Shown here one piece after another: positions 28,703 through 38,026 of a stretch of DNA of 64,000 bases. A program made the position numbers and the translations under genes. The first letter of the stretch is position 1. The number at the start of each line of letters is the position of its first letter. Below the pieces are notes generated by a model that was not told the origin of the DNA, ran no database searches, and was given only the letters and a program-made list of their open reading frames with translations. The stretch comes from an uncultured beta proteobacterium (GTDB lineage: Bacteria; Pseudomonadota; Gammaproteobacteria; Burkholderiales; Burkholderiaceae_C): assembly GCA_903906695.1 (NCBI GenBank), contig CAIVLG010000142.1, positions 59,789 to 123,788 on the forward strand, in the 5' to 3' direction.

Positions 28703-28924
28703 TCAGGTTTCATCTGAAGATGGTTCGGTCGCCGCGCCGGGAATGTAGCGTTTCAAAAAGACAGGCTCAACCGGGCCGCCGATGTTCAATGTCGCGTCGG
28801 CTCGGCTTCCGGTCGGCTTGCGCTTGTCGCGCAGTTTGAATGCGGCATACGCACCAACGCCGACCACCATGGTACCGATGGTCGTAATCAGGATGACGGT
28901 TGCCAGGATGGAAATTAAATCCAT
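28703..28924 (-). CDS. Small single-helix membrane protein
   Basis: 73 residues. One strongly hydrophobic helix (about 3-30) is followed by a basic stretch (K-L-R-D-K-R-K) and a short soluble tail. It sits between the synthase (1 bp apart) and the deacetylase (14 bp apart), so it is surely co-expressed. By position it resembles PgaD-like accessory subunits of synthase-dependent systems, but it has only one helix and no recognisable motif. Role inferred only. Confidence 0.75.
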   Translation of the reverse strand: MDLISILATVILITTIGTMVVGVGAYAAFKLRDKRKPTGSRADATLNIGGPVEPVFLKRYIPGAATEPSSDET

Positions 28925-28925
28925 A

Positions 28926-30293
28926 TCAGAGTTTCCCTTCTCGCTCCAGTTTTCCCCAGGTCATCGCGGCCCCACGCCACTGTTCAATGGTGGCAAACAC
29001 CTTGGAAACGTCGATGATATTGATATAGAAAAGTCGAAACATGATCGCATAAAAGATCAATGATGGCTCTTCTTCCTCGATGACTACGCAGTAGGCGGCG
29101 GCAACCACGTCCAACACTGTGAGTTGCAACCACCAATAGAACAAAAGGGTAGCCAGGCCGTATTGCAGGCCGACAAAAATGAAGAAGAGATTGCCCAGCA
29201 GATTCGAAAATGGCCACATGATGCCCTCGAACAGCATGTACCAGAGGATATAGCAATTGATTCCCGCCTTGTGTGGCTGCCAGAGTGCATGACTGTGCTT
29301 GGTAGTCGCTTGCAGGATGCCGCGCGTCCATCGATAGCGTTGTTTGAGCAAGTCAAGCAGACCACTCGGGGTCTCAACCCACGCGATCGCGCGCGGCTCG
29401 TAAGCGATATGCCAGCCACGCATCAGCAGTTTAAGCGTGAGATCGCAATCTTCCGCAAAGGTGTCGCGATCGTAGCCGCCGGCCTGCAGCAGCACAGACT
29501 TGCGAAATATGCCGAGCGGTCCTGGAATGATGTTGACCACGTGTCCAAAACTCTGTGCCTTGCGCGCCATTGCCAGCCCTTCGACGTATTCCAGCGCTTG
29601 AATCCTGGTCCAGATATTTTCACGGTTGATAACTTTGACGTTGCCCGCAACCGCGCCCACTTTTGGGTTCTCAAAGTGCCGTATGCAGGCGCGCAAAGTG
29701 TTCGGTGAAAGTTTGGTGTCACCGTCCATATTCAGCACGAACTCGCCTCGAGCCAGCGTCATACCGGTGTTCAGAGCGTCGGCTTTTCCACCGTTGCGCT
29801 TGGTGATAACGCGAACATCAACGTCGATTGTTTCACGCGCCACCTCCATCGCCTTTTCATAGGTGTCGTCGGTCGAGCCATCGTCGACCACGATGATTTC
29901 GAAATTGGGGTAATCGAGCTTCAACAGTGAACGCATGGCGGCCTGGATGACTGGTCCCTCATTGAATGCCGGAACAATCAGGGAAACCATCGGCATCGAC
30001 CCGTCCTCACGATACATAGGGGTCTGCTTTCCGCGTGCCTTGTACAGCGACTCCAGATGATCCATAAATGAATAGAGGATCAGCATCGAAAAGCGAAGAA
30101 TCAGCAGAATCAGGAAGAACAGCAGATAGTAGGTTACGGCGGCGAGCAGATAATTCTGCATCAATAGAAGAAAGGAACCTTTTTCTTCACGAACCGACTC
30201 ATAGCTAAAGACCAAGAGCACAGCAAGGACAAACACTGCGAGCGCGGCCCACCCGTAGCGCCACGCACGACGCGCGACCTTCTTTATCTCCAA
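28926..30293 (-). CDS. Processive GT2 polysaccharide synthase
   Basis: 455 residues if started at the TTG at 30293, which overlaps the exporter gene end by about 10 bp. A frame extending to 30503 has no family-like sequence and lies within that gene. Two N-terminal helices are followed by a GT-A domain with D-D-G-S-T-D-D, D-G-D-T-K (DxD), A-E-D-C-D and Q-R-Y-R-W, the full D,D,D,QxxRW set of processive synthases such as BcsA, PgaC and HasA, then several C-terminal helices. There is no PilZ domain at the C-terminus, unlike BcsA. It should polymerise and translocate a beta-linked glycan; the sugar is unknown. Confidence 0.9.
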   Translation of the reverse strand: MEIKKVARRAWRYGWAALAVFVLAVLLVFSYESVREEKGSFLLLMQNYLLAAVTYYLLFFLILLILRFSMLILYSFMDHLESLYKARGKQTPMYREDGSMPMVSLIVPAFNEGPVIQAAMRSLLKLDYPNFEIIVVDDGSTDDTYEKAMEVARETIDVDVRVITKRNGGKADALNTGMTLARGEFVLNMDGDTKLSPNTLRACIRHFENPKVGAVAGNVKVINRENIWTRIQALEYVEGLAMARKAQSFGHVVNIIPGPLGIFRKSVLLQAGGYDRDTFAEDCDLTLKLLMRGWHIAYEPRAIAWVETPSGLLDLLKQRYRWTRGILQATTKHSHALWQPHKAGINCYILWYMLFEGIMWPFSNLLGNLFFIFVGLQYGLATLLFYWWLQLTVLDVVAAAYCVVIEEEEPSLIFYAIMFRLFYINIIDVSKVFATIEQWRGAAMTWGKLEREGKL

Positions 30294-31729
30294 AGCTTTT
30301 CCAGATTCACGGTCGCAGCCTGAGCGCGGTAGGAGGCATTGTTGCGCCAACTGTCCATCGCCCACAAATTCATGCTCAATGCCACGTCTCGGGAGACCCA
30401 GGCCTTGCCGCCGGCGCCTACACTCCAACTTGTTCCCGCATCGCCAAAAAGCCGGGCCCCGATCTGACCGGAGGCGTACAAGTTCCAGCCGGCCTCGCCC
30501 CATTCACCCAACAGCCCACCATAAAAAGAGCCGGACCCTTGGTCGGGTGACCAGTAGTTCGGGCTGAGGTATTTGGCACCGCGGGTCTCCGCGCCTAGGT
30601 AAGGTTTGAAATGGCTACCAAGCGGCCTCCATGTGGAAACCATGTTCACACTGCTCGTCAGCAGCGTATTGCCGTCCGAGATGTCGTAGTAGTCGACACG
30701 AGCGAGCAAGTTGCCAAAAGAAAAATTGATTGCCGCATTGGCGCCTGCGTGCAGGGCAGACAACTGCAACGCTAGCGCGTTCGCGTTGGATGCCATCCGG
30801 CCCCAGTTCACCCGACCACCGTCCAGAGTAAGTTGGTCTTCAAAAAGCTTGATGCGAGCGCTGCCGTAAAAAGTGTGATCGTCGGTCGTCGGAATACTCA
30901 ATTCAAAGCTTGGTTTCAATGCCAGGCTCAGACTCTGATACCTGAAACTTACGTCTTGCTGCCTCGACTCAACACCCGGCAACGTGTCTCTCACGCCGCT
31001 GGTCTCAATCTCCATGATGTTTGTACCAGTGCCGTCACGCCACCGGTGATTGACTGTCGCCGACCGGCGCTGCGCATCTGACGAATCCTTGCCACCACCA
31101 AAACTCAGCATGGTTCGTGGGCTGAGTTCGCGCGACGCCATTTCGATACCTTCGAGGGCGCCATCGTTGGTCGGATCGCTGGCAAGAACAGTTCGATAGT
31201 ACGGCTCGGCGAGATCGTCGCGGCCACGCCAGCGTTCGATGTTGCCCAAGGCGACATTTGCCTGGTTGGCGTATTTTCCGCTGGTCAATGCCTGGTAGGT
31301 CGGAATTGCCTGCTTCGACCGGCCGGTCCAGGCCAGACTGTTGGCAACGATCAACTGCAGTTCATCGTCGGGCTTTTCCTTTGCAATCAACTCCAAGCCT
31401 TCAGTACCTACGGCCTGAAAATCTCCAGCCGCATTGAGATCGACGATGCGCTGCTGTTGGGCTGGCCGCTTGGGTTTCTCGGCTTCGGCCTGGGAAGGCT
31501 GGTCGGTCGAGACTGAGCCAGAGGGCGGGATGTATCTAAACGGCGCCAGTTGCAACAAATCATCAGTGGACGTTGCACGCGGAGCGCTGGGTGAAAAATC
31601 GGTGGTATCGGCCAGAGCGACCAGATGCACGGATTGACAGAGGATCAAGGGCAACAAGCGGTACCCCATTGATCTCGCAAGGCGCGCGGATAGCGCTTTA
31701 TGGGGCAGTGGGCAAAGGGTCAGCTTCAT
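30284..31729 (-). CDS. TPR and beta-barrel outer-membrane polysaccharide exporter (PgaA/BcsC-like)
   Basis: 481 residues with an N-terminal signal (about 20-40) and a Pro/Ser-rich linker. Three or four TPR-like helix pairs (about 95-205, for example L-I-V-A-N-S-L-A-W-T-G-R and A-N-V-A-L-G-N-I-E-R-W-R-G-R) are followed by alternating beta strands to the C-terminus. The last strands (S-M-N-L-W-A-M-D-S-W-R and A-T-V-N-L-E-K-L-W-R) look like the end of an outer-membrane barrel. A TPR scaffold in front of a barrel is the plan of PgaA, BcsC and PelB, and its place beside the GT2 supports export of the polymer. It is shorter than those proteins. Confidence 0.84.
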   Translation of the reverse strand: MKLTLCPLPHKALSARLARSMGYRLLPLILCQSVHLVALADTTDFSPSAPRATSTDDLLQLAPFRYIPPSGSVSTDQPSQAEAEKPKRPAQQQRIVDLNAAGDFQAVGTEGLELIAKEKPDDELQLIVANSLAWTGRSKQAIPTYQALTSGKYANQANVALGNIERWRGRDDLAEPYYRTVLASDPTNDGALEGIEMASRELSPRTMLSFGGGKDSSDAQRRSATVNHRWRDGTGTNIMEIETSGVRDTLPGVESRQQDVSFRYQSLSLALKPSFELSIPTTDDHTFYGSARIKLFEDQLTLDGGRVNWGRMASNANALALQLSALHAGANAAINFSFGNLLARVDYYDISDGNTLLTSSVNMVSTWRPLGSHFKPYLGAETRGAKYLSPNYWSPDQGSGSFYGGLLGEWGEAGWNLYASGQIGARLFGDAGTSWSVGAGGKAWVSRDVALSMNLWAMDSWRNNASYRAQAATVNLEKLWR

Positions 31730-31742
31730 ATTGAATTCTGCC

Positions 31743-33617
31743 TTAAGGCGCAGTTCCAGAATTGGCTAGCGGTGCACTGCGAGTTGCTCGTGGCGCCTCC
31801 TTTTTTCCAAAAACTGGCGGGGGTGGTGTGGACCCCGGCTTGGTCGATTGGGACATGCTAGGCTTTTCAGGTGCGGCGAATACCGGTTGTTCTTGTAGGA
31901 CACGAACCTTTGGCTCGTTGGGTGCCCAGGCACTCAGCAATTGTGCAATTGGTTCGCCCGGGGCAATCGGAGAGGATGTCGAGCGATTCGTGAAAGCAGG
32001 CTTCGAGTCCATCGTCTCCGCAACAGGCGATTCGCTTGGCTGGACGGCTTCACTCATTGACGAATAGTCGGGCAGACTGCCTCGATCCGCAGCGCGCGAC
32101 AAGCGTGCCAATTCAGAATCAATTTCTGGGCGCTGCACCAGGAATCTGAGGTCGTTGAGGGCCGTATCCACTGACCTGCCGAGAAGTCTCTCCAATGTTG
32201 CCAACAGGACAGCCTGCGGGCACGCATTGAGGAACAGATAGCAAAATTCATTGTCGGCTGTGATCAGATCGCCGGAACGAGACAAGTTGATTTGCATCAG
32301 GATGTCAGCCATCGTCATGTCTTCGTTTGGCCTGCCAATGATCATCGCGCACGGAACATTGAGCGTCTCCGCCCGATCAAGGATGACATCAACTTCGCGC
32401 ACGAAGCGCAACGGAAGAATATAGCCTCGCAACCGGGTTGGCATCACACTGGCCAGAGCCGCCTCAAAATTAATATTGACGTCGCGGTTAAACACCTGCC
32501 CGCGTAGCGACTCAAGCAACAGGGGCAAGCGGCTCGTCAGCACGTCTTTGTGGATTACCAGGTTAACGCCCAGGCGCAGCAACAGTGCTTCATTCTGATA
32601 GCGCAACGAGGCGCCTTTCTCCTGAATCACAATATGCGCGCGGTGACCCAGGCTGAGCCGCAGTGTATGGACCGTCTCAGCCAACTGCCGCAAATTGGTG
32701 TCAGCTTGAAAAGTAAGTATGGCAGTCGCCGAGCGTGAAACCCGCGTGGCGTGCATCATCCCCACCAGGGTATCCACCCTTTGCCAGGTTCCAGGCATTT
32801 GCTTTGCCAGACTGCCCAGATCGGGGTCCATGTAGAAAAACTGTGGCTCCGCGTCTTCCTCTTCGGCTTCAGCTTCGTAGCTGCCATTTGGTGCCTGCTC
32901 GGAAAGCATGGTTTTGGTGGTCGCTTCATAAAGCCCGGAATCGAGGGTTACCAGACGGTAACTTCTGGCTGCTATCGTTCCTTCGGGTGACTGCCAGTAA
33001 TCGAAGGTCAGCTCGAGACCGTCCCGGTTTCCACCGAGCCTCGCAATTCCGGTCAAGCTGTCCATTAGCGCGTTGATATTTTCGGAGTAAACCTCCGTAA
33101 CACGCGTAAAAACGAGCAGTGCAGTCACCTGTCGCTGGGCAAGCCATTTGCTGAGAATCTCAACCTGATCCAGGGCCATGGACATATCGTGCAGACTGAG
33201 CAGTTCGTCAGCTTGGTCAAAAACGAGATAACTGCTTTCAGGTATGCCGAAATATTCCAGTTCTTTGACGAAGCCTTCGGCGCCGAAACGAAACATCGTC
33301 TTCTGGAACTCCTCCTGCATTTCAAACACTTGGAGTCGATTGGCCACGACCAACTCGGGCGTAATCGAACTGTCAAAAGACTGAACTCTTTGAAGAAACA
33401 GATCCGGATGATTGGCCGAAACAATGACAGTGCACGGCATGCCGTCTTTGAGCACATTACCGAGACTTTCAGCCAGCATTGGAAATCGGGCTGACGGTGT
33501 TTCTGCGATCAGGACATACAGACCGCCGCCGATCATGTTGTTGGTCAGATTTGCCAGACCACGCATACCGATTCGAACGACCGGAGTTATTGGTTCAAGT
33601 AGGGCTGGATCATTCAT
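31743..33617 (-). CDS. BcsE-like protein with GIL-type c-di-GMP-binding domain
   Basis: 624 residues, cytoplasmic, no membrane helix. The N-terminal half looks like the degenerate RecA/REC-like region of BcsE (L-V-F-D-Q-A-D near 132). The region about 390-480 matches the GIL domain: L-R-G-Y-I-L-P-L-R-F, A-M-I-I-G-R-P and R447-S-G-D450 in the c-di-GMP-binding RxGD position. The tail (about 500-624) is Pro/Ser-rich and probably disordered. In cellulose systems BcsE binds c-di-GMP and stimulates synthesis; here it leads the synthase arm and could do the same. Assignment by motif, not by search. Confidence 0.78.
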   Translation of the reverse strand: MNDPALLEPITPVVRIGMRGLANLTNNMIGGGLYVLIAETPSARFPMLAESLGNVLKDGMPCTVIVSANHPDLFLQRVQSFDSSITPELVVANRLQVFEMQEEFQKTMFRFGAEGFVKELEYFGIPESSYLVFDQADELLSLHDMSMALDQVEILSKWLAQRQVTALLVFTRVTEVYSENINALMDSLTGIARLGGNRDGLELTFDYWQSPEGTIAARSYRLVTLDSGLYEATTKTMLSEQAPNGSYEAEAEEEDAEPQFFYMDPDLGSLAKQMPGTWQRVDTLVGMMHATRVSRSATAILTFQADTNLRQLAETVHTLRLSLGHRAHIVIQEKGASLRYQNEALLLRLGVNLVIHKDVLTSRLPLLLESLRGQVFNRDVNINFEAALASVMPTRLRGYILPLRFVREVDVILDRAETLNVPCAMIIGRPNEDMTMADILMQINLSRSGDLITADNEFCYLFLNACPQAVLLATLERLLGRSVDTALNDLRFLVQRPEIDSELARLSRAADRGSLPDYSSMSEAVQPSESPVAETMDSKPAFTNRSTSSPIAPGEPIAQLLSAWAPNEPKVRVLQEQPVFAAPEKPSMSQSTKPGSTPPPPVFGKKEAPRATRSAPLANSGTAP

Positions 33618-33716
33618 AATTCAGTCTCATGCTCCATTTTATTGATCATAATCGATTCGGGCTTCGCTGGGCGAATGATATAGGCGCAGTTGATTGGTCA
33701 GATATTCGGAAAGACT
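33618..33716. promoter_or_regulatory. Divergent promoter region of the two polysaccharide arms
   Basis: 99 bp separate the start codons of the BcsE-like gene (minus) and the lipoprotein gene (plus). It is AT-richer than the flanking genes, with the stretch ATTTTATTGATCATAATCGATTC near 33635-33657 holding short palindromes (TGATCA, ATCGAT). It must carry both promoters; no confident box is identified. Confidence 0.5.
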
Positions 33717-35723
33717 ATGCTTCTTAGAACCAGATTGGCGCAACAGGGCGGTGTAATAGGCTCTTTCCACTTAGGGTGTTTGTGTATCGCACTGGTACTG
33801 CTACCGGGGTGCGCGGATGTCAAGCCAGTGGCGGCCAGCCCGCCGACTCAGTCGACCTCAACCCCGGCGTCAAGTCCGAGTTCAGGCCCCGAATTGTTTG
33901 TGCCTGCGGGATTTTTCGGCAAATTGACGAAGAATCCGAAGCAGTCGAGCGTCAGCATGGCCACCCCAGCCGTTCCCCTTGGGTCGGTGCCCCAGCCTTT
34001 TGTGCCGACCGCACCGATTGTTCCAAAGGTGATGCTTTACGCGTCCCCGGCGACGAGCGCTGTACTTTCCAAGGGCGGGTTCAATGCCGCTGAAAATGTC
34101 CGTACATGGGATGTTTTTCTGCGCAAATACGGTTTTCCATCGCAGACAGTGACGTCGGTCGAGCAACTTGAAAAACTGATGCCTGGCGTACTGGTGCTGC
34201 CCTCTGCAGTGGCATTGTCGGAACGGGAGAAACAGGCCGTAATCAATTTCCGGTCCAAAGGCGGAAGTGTGCTGGCCTCTTGGCTTACTGGAGTGCGAGA
34301 CGAGAACGGGGAATGGCGTGGATTCGGCTTTATGGAGAACAGCCTCGACGTGAAGGTTGTTGGCAATAACGAAGCGGAAAAAGACGACAGCTTTTTAATG
34401 CCACATGGCGACAATCCGGTGACGCATGCTTTGCCGTCGGGACAGCGAATCTGGATGGAGCACGCCAAGGACTGGTATCCACTTCGTCTGGTGGGTCGCT
34501 ATCCAGCCGCAAGTGTCATGGATTGGTCGCGCACTGTGACCGTCGGAAAGCCCAACACCACCATTGTTTTTGACGAGCGCAGGCAGCCCGCGGGGAATCT
34601 CTCGCGTTCCGTCGTCCTGGGTTACTCGGAGCGGCTCTGGCGATCCGGTGATCCCAAGGCGCTTGAGGCGATCGCCCACAATGCCTTGATGTGGTTGCTA
34701 CGCCAACCCGACGCCTATGTCTCAAACTGGCCCTATCCCTATGCCAGCGCCCTTGTGATGGCCGTTGGCGCCTACGAAGTCGTCGTCGATGTCGATTTGC
34801 TTTTTGCAAAGTTGTTCGAAGACGCTGGCGGCAGGGCGACCTACTACATGCTGAGTGAAAACGCACTTAAGTCTGCGAAGGTGCTTAAACAAATCCAGGC
34901 GAGGGGGCATGAAGTTGCCTACCATGGGGACCGATTCGAGGGTCTGAAGGATTTGACTTTGGCAGTTCAGACCAAGCGTCTGGATACGATGGTCAATGAG
35001 ATGAAAACCGCCGGCTTCGACATTTCAGGCAATGCTGGTTTCGACCCTCCGATGGCTTCGTATGATCAGACCACGGAAAAACTCCTGAAAGAGCGCGGCG
35101 TCGGGCATATTCTGGCTTTCATGGGGACGACGGATGCGCGTCTACCGTATTTCGCTGCAATGGATGCCGGTAATTCAAGACAGGGCAATGCAATGGTTGT
35201 CTTGCCGCGGACGCAAAACGGGCCTGAAGACTTGATGGAGAGTGACCCTGATCTGGGTCTGGAAACATTTTTTGGCGAGATCAATTTGGTCGATCAAATG
35301 GCTGGCCTGTCGGTCGCCAGTGTCCCTAATCAAAGTCTGCTCACAACTGAGCAGCAGGCGGAAATCTTCAAGTTTCTGAAAGCTCGGCGTGATCGCATGT
35401 GGCTCGCGACCGCTGGGCAGGTGGCCGATTGGTGGCGCGAGCGCGACCAGGTCAGTGCCAGATTGGAGTCTGGTGCGACCGGGCCTCAGCTGACCGTCAC
35501 GGTCAAGGGTAGAGATAGGCTGAAGCGGGCGGTCGCAGTATGGGTCAACCTTCCCGAATCGGGGACCTCCATGCGACTGGTGGCCCGTGGTAACTATGAA
35601 AAATCACCGAAAATTGCCGGCGTTGACGCGTGGCGCTCCGCCGTGGTGCTTGATGGCATGGCGCCAGGCGAGTATCAATGGCAGGTCCATTTTGACCGGC
35701 CGATCGCAGCTGGCGTCAAATAG
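33717..35723 (+). CDS. Lipoprotein paralogue of the deacetylase with lost catalytic residues
   Basis: 668 residues from the ATG at 33717 (GGAA upstream); a TTG at 33690 is the alternative. A lipobox (L-L-P-G-C) marks it as a lipoprotein and a Ser/Pro/Thr-rich linker follows. The rest aligns along its length with the deacetylase at 26811 (shared V-L-V-L-P-S-A-V, W-L-A-T-A-G-Q-V-A-D-W-W-R). But D-T-E-E is replaced by A-V-G-A, the H-G-D-V-H pair by H-G-D-R-F, and R-A-P by D-P-P. It is very probably a catalytically dead pseudo-enzyme, perhaps a glycan-binding or scaffold protein at the periplasmic face. Confidence 0.83.
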   Translation: MLLRTRLAQQGGVIGSFHLGCLCIALVLLPGCADVKPVAASPPTQSTSTPASSPSSGPELFVPAGFFGKLTKNPKQSSVSMATPAVPLGSVPQPFVPTAPIVPKVMLYASPATSAVLSKGGFNAAENVRTWDVFLRKYGFPSQTVTSVEQLEKLMPGVLVLPSAVALSEREKQAVINFRSKGGSVLASWLTGVRDENGEWRGFGFMENSLDVKVVGNNEAEKDDSFLMPHGDNPVTHALPSGQRIWMEHAKDWYPLRLVGRYPAASVMDWSRTVTVGKPNTTIVFDERRQPAGNLSRSVVLGYSERLWRSGDPKALEAIAHNALMWLLRQPDAYVSNWPYPYASALVMAVGAYEVVVDVDLLFAKLFEDAGGRATYYMLSENALKSAKVLKQIQARGHEVAYHGDRFEGLKDLTLAVQTKRLDTMVNEMKTAGFDISGNAGFDPPMASYDQTTEKLLKERGVGHILAFMGTTDARLPYFAAMDAGNSRQGNAMVVLPRTQNGPEDLMESDPDLGLETFFGEINLVDQMAGLSVASVPNQSLLTTEQQAEIFKFLKARRDRMWLATAGQVADWWRERDQVSARLESGATGPQLTVTVKGRDRLKRAVAVWVNLPESGTSMRLVARGNYEKSPKIAGVDAWRSAVVLDGMAPGEYQWQVHFDRPIAAGVK

Positions 35724-35772
35724 CGGCGGCGTATTCTTCAGCAAGTTCTGTTCAGCATATTTTGGGTTTGCC

Positions 35773-36480
35773 ATGACAAGTCTATTTTTGCGAATGTTTC
35801 CTGGTCTGGTGTCAGGGGCGGCACTGGTTTGTCTGAGTCTGGTCGCGGGAGCCCAGCCGACAGGGCTGCTATACGATCCTGAGCCGCCAGCTGATTCTGC
35901 CTATGTGCGCGTCGTACACGCCAGTCGCGGCGAGGCGGTCGATATCTTGGTCGATGGTCGGTCTCGCATCTCTAAACTTGGCTCGGGCCAGGCCAGCGAC
36001 TATATGGTACTCACTGCGGGCAAGCACACGATCGAGGCGAGTTCGACTGGCAAATCAATTGCACACGTTTCGACAACTCTCGACGTCATCCGGGGGCGCG
36101 CGATGACGGTCGCGTTCACGACGCTGAAGGCCGATGCGGCTCCTGTCATATTTGAGGACAAGGCCAACTCAAACAAGCTCAAGGCGCTGCTGGCTGTCTA
36201 TCATCTGGATGCCAAGTCGGGGCTACTTGACGTCGTCACTGCCGACGGGAGTACGAAAGTGTTCTCGGGCCTGGCCTACGGCGCTTCGGCCTCACTTCTG
36301 GTCAACCCCATATCAATCGATTTGATGGCGACAGCGGCTGGCGACAAGGTGCCGCGGGGCCGAGTCTCACTTGTCATGGCGCAGGGAGGTACCTACAGCG
36401 TCATCTTGTTGTCTGGCGATGGCGGAAAATTAGTCGCCCAAGCGCTACAAAACAAGATTGAACGCTACACCGGAAAATAG
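35773..36480 (+). CDS. AlgF-like polysaccharide O-acetylation protein
   Basis: 235 residues from the ATG at 35773; an earlier in-frame start at 35587 lies within the preceding gene. A signal peptide (cut near AGA-QP) is followed by two similar beta domains: Y-V-R-V-V-H-A-S-R-G-E-A-V-D-I-L-V-D-G near residue 45 and a repeat of the fold beginning near 150. This matches AlgF, an alginate O-acetylation adaptor thought to pass acetyl-transfer components between membrane and periplasm. The next two genes encode AlgJ/AlgX-like proteins, which supports the call. Confidence 0.82.
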   Translation: MTSLFLRMFPGLVSGAALVCLSLVAGAQPTGLLYDPEPPADSAYVRVVHASRGEAVDILVDGRSRISKLGSGQASDYMVLTAGKHTIEASSTGKSIAHVSTTLDVIRGRAMTVAFTTLKADAAPVIFEDKANSNKLKALLAVYHLDAKSGLLDVVTADGSTKVFSGLAYGASASLLVNPISIDLMATAAGDKVPRGRVSLVMAQGGTYSVILLSGDGGKLVAQALQNKIERYTGK

Positions 36481-36517
36481 ATCCAACCCAGCACCCCGCG
36501 CCGCCATCATCGCCAGT

Positions 36518-37933
36518 ATGCAAATTCCATTCATTCTTCGATTCAGGCTTTGGCTTGAGGGACATCGAGTTAGTTTCATGCCAGTGCTATTCGCGCTGCT
36601 TTGCCTAAGCGCCGCTGCGGCGACCGCTGCCGACGACTACGTCATACGGGGCAAGAATGACTGGCTCTTTATTCGGCACGAGATCGTCCACGAAGAGCTG
36701 GACAAGGCAGCCCAGAGTTCATTCGGTTTGATCGAGAAATTGAATCGTGTTTTGGCGCGCAATGATATTGCTCTGTTGGTTGTGGTGATTCCGTCCAAAA
36801 TGGAAACCTATGTCGAGCAACTCCCTGATGATTTCAAGGTGAGCCGCTACATGCAGGGTTTCAATGATTCGATGCAATCAATTCTGCGCTCTGGTGGTGT
36901 GCCGGTCATCGATCTGAAAAAACCACTACGAAATGCAGCACTTCAAAATACCGATTCACCGGTTTTCTTTCGTCTGGATACCCATTGGACGCCAACCGGC
37001 GCGATGGTAGGGGCGCAAACTATTCAGGAGGGTATTCTGAGCAACCCAAGCTTGAAGAAGGCCTTTGATAGTGCACCCAGTGTGAAATACAAACTTGAAT
37101 GGACCAACAAGAAGCAGAGGACCAAGTTTCGCGATATCACAAACTATCTACCGGTCGGCGCACCTACGTATCCGCCTGATGAAGTCTTGCGCTTCCACGT
37201 CACGAGGGAAAATGCGACGAAAGTCAGCTTGTTGGGTGAAATGGCAGGTGGCGACATTGGCCTGGTCGGCAGCAGTTTTTCAGGCGAGTCGACAGGATTT
37301 GCGGACGCATTGAGATACGTCTTGCAGCGGGACGTCGTTAATTTTGCAGTGAATGGCGATGTAGGGCCGTGGGTTGTCATGCGGTCTTATTTGCGTGACG
37401 ACGTCTTTCAAAAGAAAACTCCCAAAATGGTCATCTGGGAGATTCCCGAGCGCGTTGTGGGACTCGGTCCCAACTATTCGTTTCGGCCCGATCGCTACAA
37501 GATCGATGACAGTGAGTGGTTGCTCCAGGTTGCAGCACTCGGCCAAAGGGTTTGCGAAGGTGCCGCGATTAAGCCGAAGCTTGAGCCCAGCGGCCTGCAA
37601 GGCGTAGCCGGCGCCGTCGGCAGTGCCCGCACCACCGACGCCGACTTTGTCGAATTCAGCTTTGACAAGCCGGTCGATCATCTCAGCTACCTGTCTGCGC
37701 GTGTCGTCACAGAGGGCTCCAGACAAGTTTCCATTGAATCACATGGTGTGGGCGGTGCCATTAAGAAATTTACGGTTGAGACCGCTGGCGACGAGCTTGC
37801 CCATACACTGAAGACCCCATTGGAGGTGGGTGGTCGAGGCGTCGATCGGATCAAAATCTACCCTGGTACCACAAAGACCTTTGCCTTGTCGAATGTTGAG
37901 GTCTGTCGATATTCTGAGGACTGGCTCAAATAG
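36518..37933 (+). CDS. AlgJ/AlgX-like SGNH acetyltransferase-type protein (1)
   Basis: 471 residues from the ATG at 36518; an internal ATG at 36578 may also serve and would give a typical signal peptide. The SGNH-like domain has D154-T-H156-W in R-L-D-T-H-W and the nucleophilic Ser253 in G-S-S-F-S, the Asp-His-Ser triad of AlgJ and AlgX. A C-terminal beta domain (about 350-471) may bind the polymer, as in AlgX. It is 37 bp after the AlgF-like gene and has a tandem homologue. It is likely to acetylate the secreted polysaccharide in the periplasm. Confidence 0.87.
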   Translation: MQIPFILRFRLWLEGHRVSFMPVLFALLCLSAAAATAADDYVIRGKNDWLFIRHEIVHEELDKAAQSSFGLIEKLNRVLARNDIALLVVVIPSKMETYVEQLPDDFKVSRYMQGFNDSMQSILRSGGVPVIDLKKPLRNAALQNTDSPVFFRLDTHWTPTGAMVGAQTIQEGILSNPSLKKAFDSAPSVKYKLEWTNKKQRTKFRDITNYLPVGAPTYPPDEVLRFHVTRENATKVSLLGEMAGGDIGLVGSSFSGESTGFADALRYVLQRDVVNFAVNGDVGPWVVMRSYLRDDVFQKKTPKMVIWEIPERVVGLGPNYSFRPDRYKIDDSEWLLQVAALGQRVCEGAAIKPKLEPSGLQGVAGAVGSARTTDADFVEFSFDKPVDHLSYLSARVVTEGSRQVSIESHGVGGAIKKFTVETAGDELAHTLKTPLEVGGRGVDRIKIYPGTTKTFALSNVEVCRYSEDWLK

Positions 37934-38026
37934 TCGCAACGGCAGTCTGAGGGGATGAAATTTTGAGTGTGCAGGAAGCTGGTTCCGAATTCCGCAAAAC
38001 TTATATGGCAAGGAAGAGAGCAGACG

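Noticed and set aside
26811..31729. Canonical PNAG (pga) operon
   Set aside because: The deacetylase lacks the PgaB glycoside hydrolase domain and has a different N-terminal domain, and the small membrane protein is unlike PgaD.
28926..33617. Cellulose (bcs) operon
   Set aside because: BcsE-like and GT2 genes are present, but there is no BcsB or BcsZ and no PilZ domain on the synthase.
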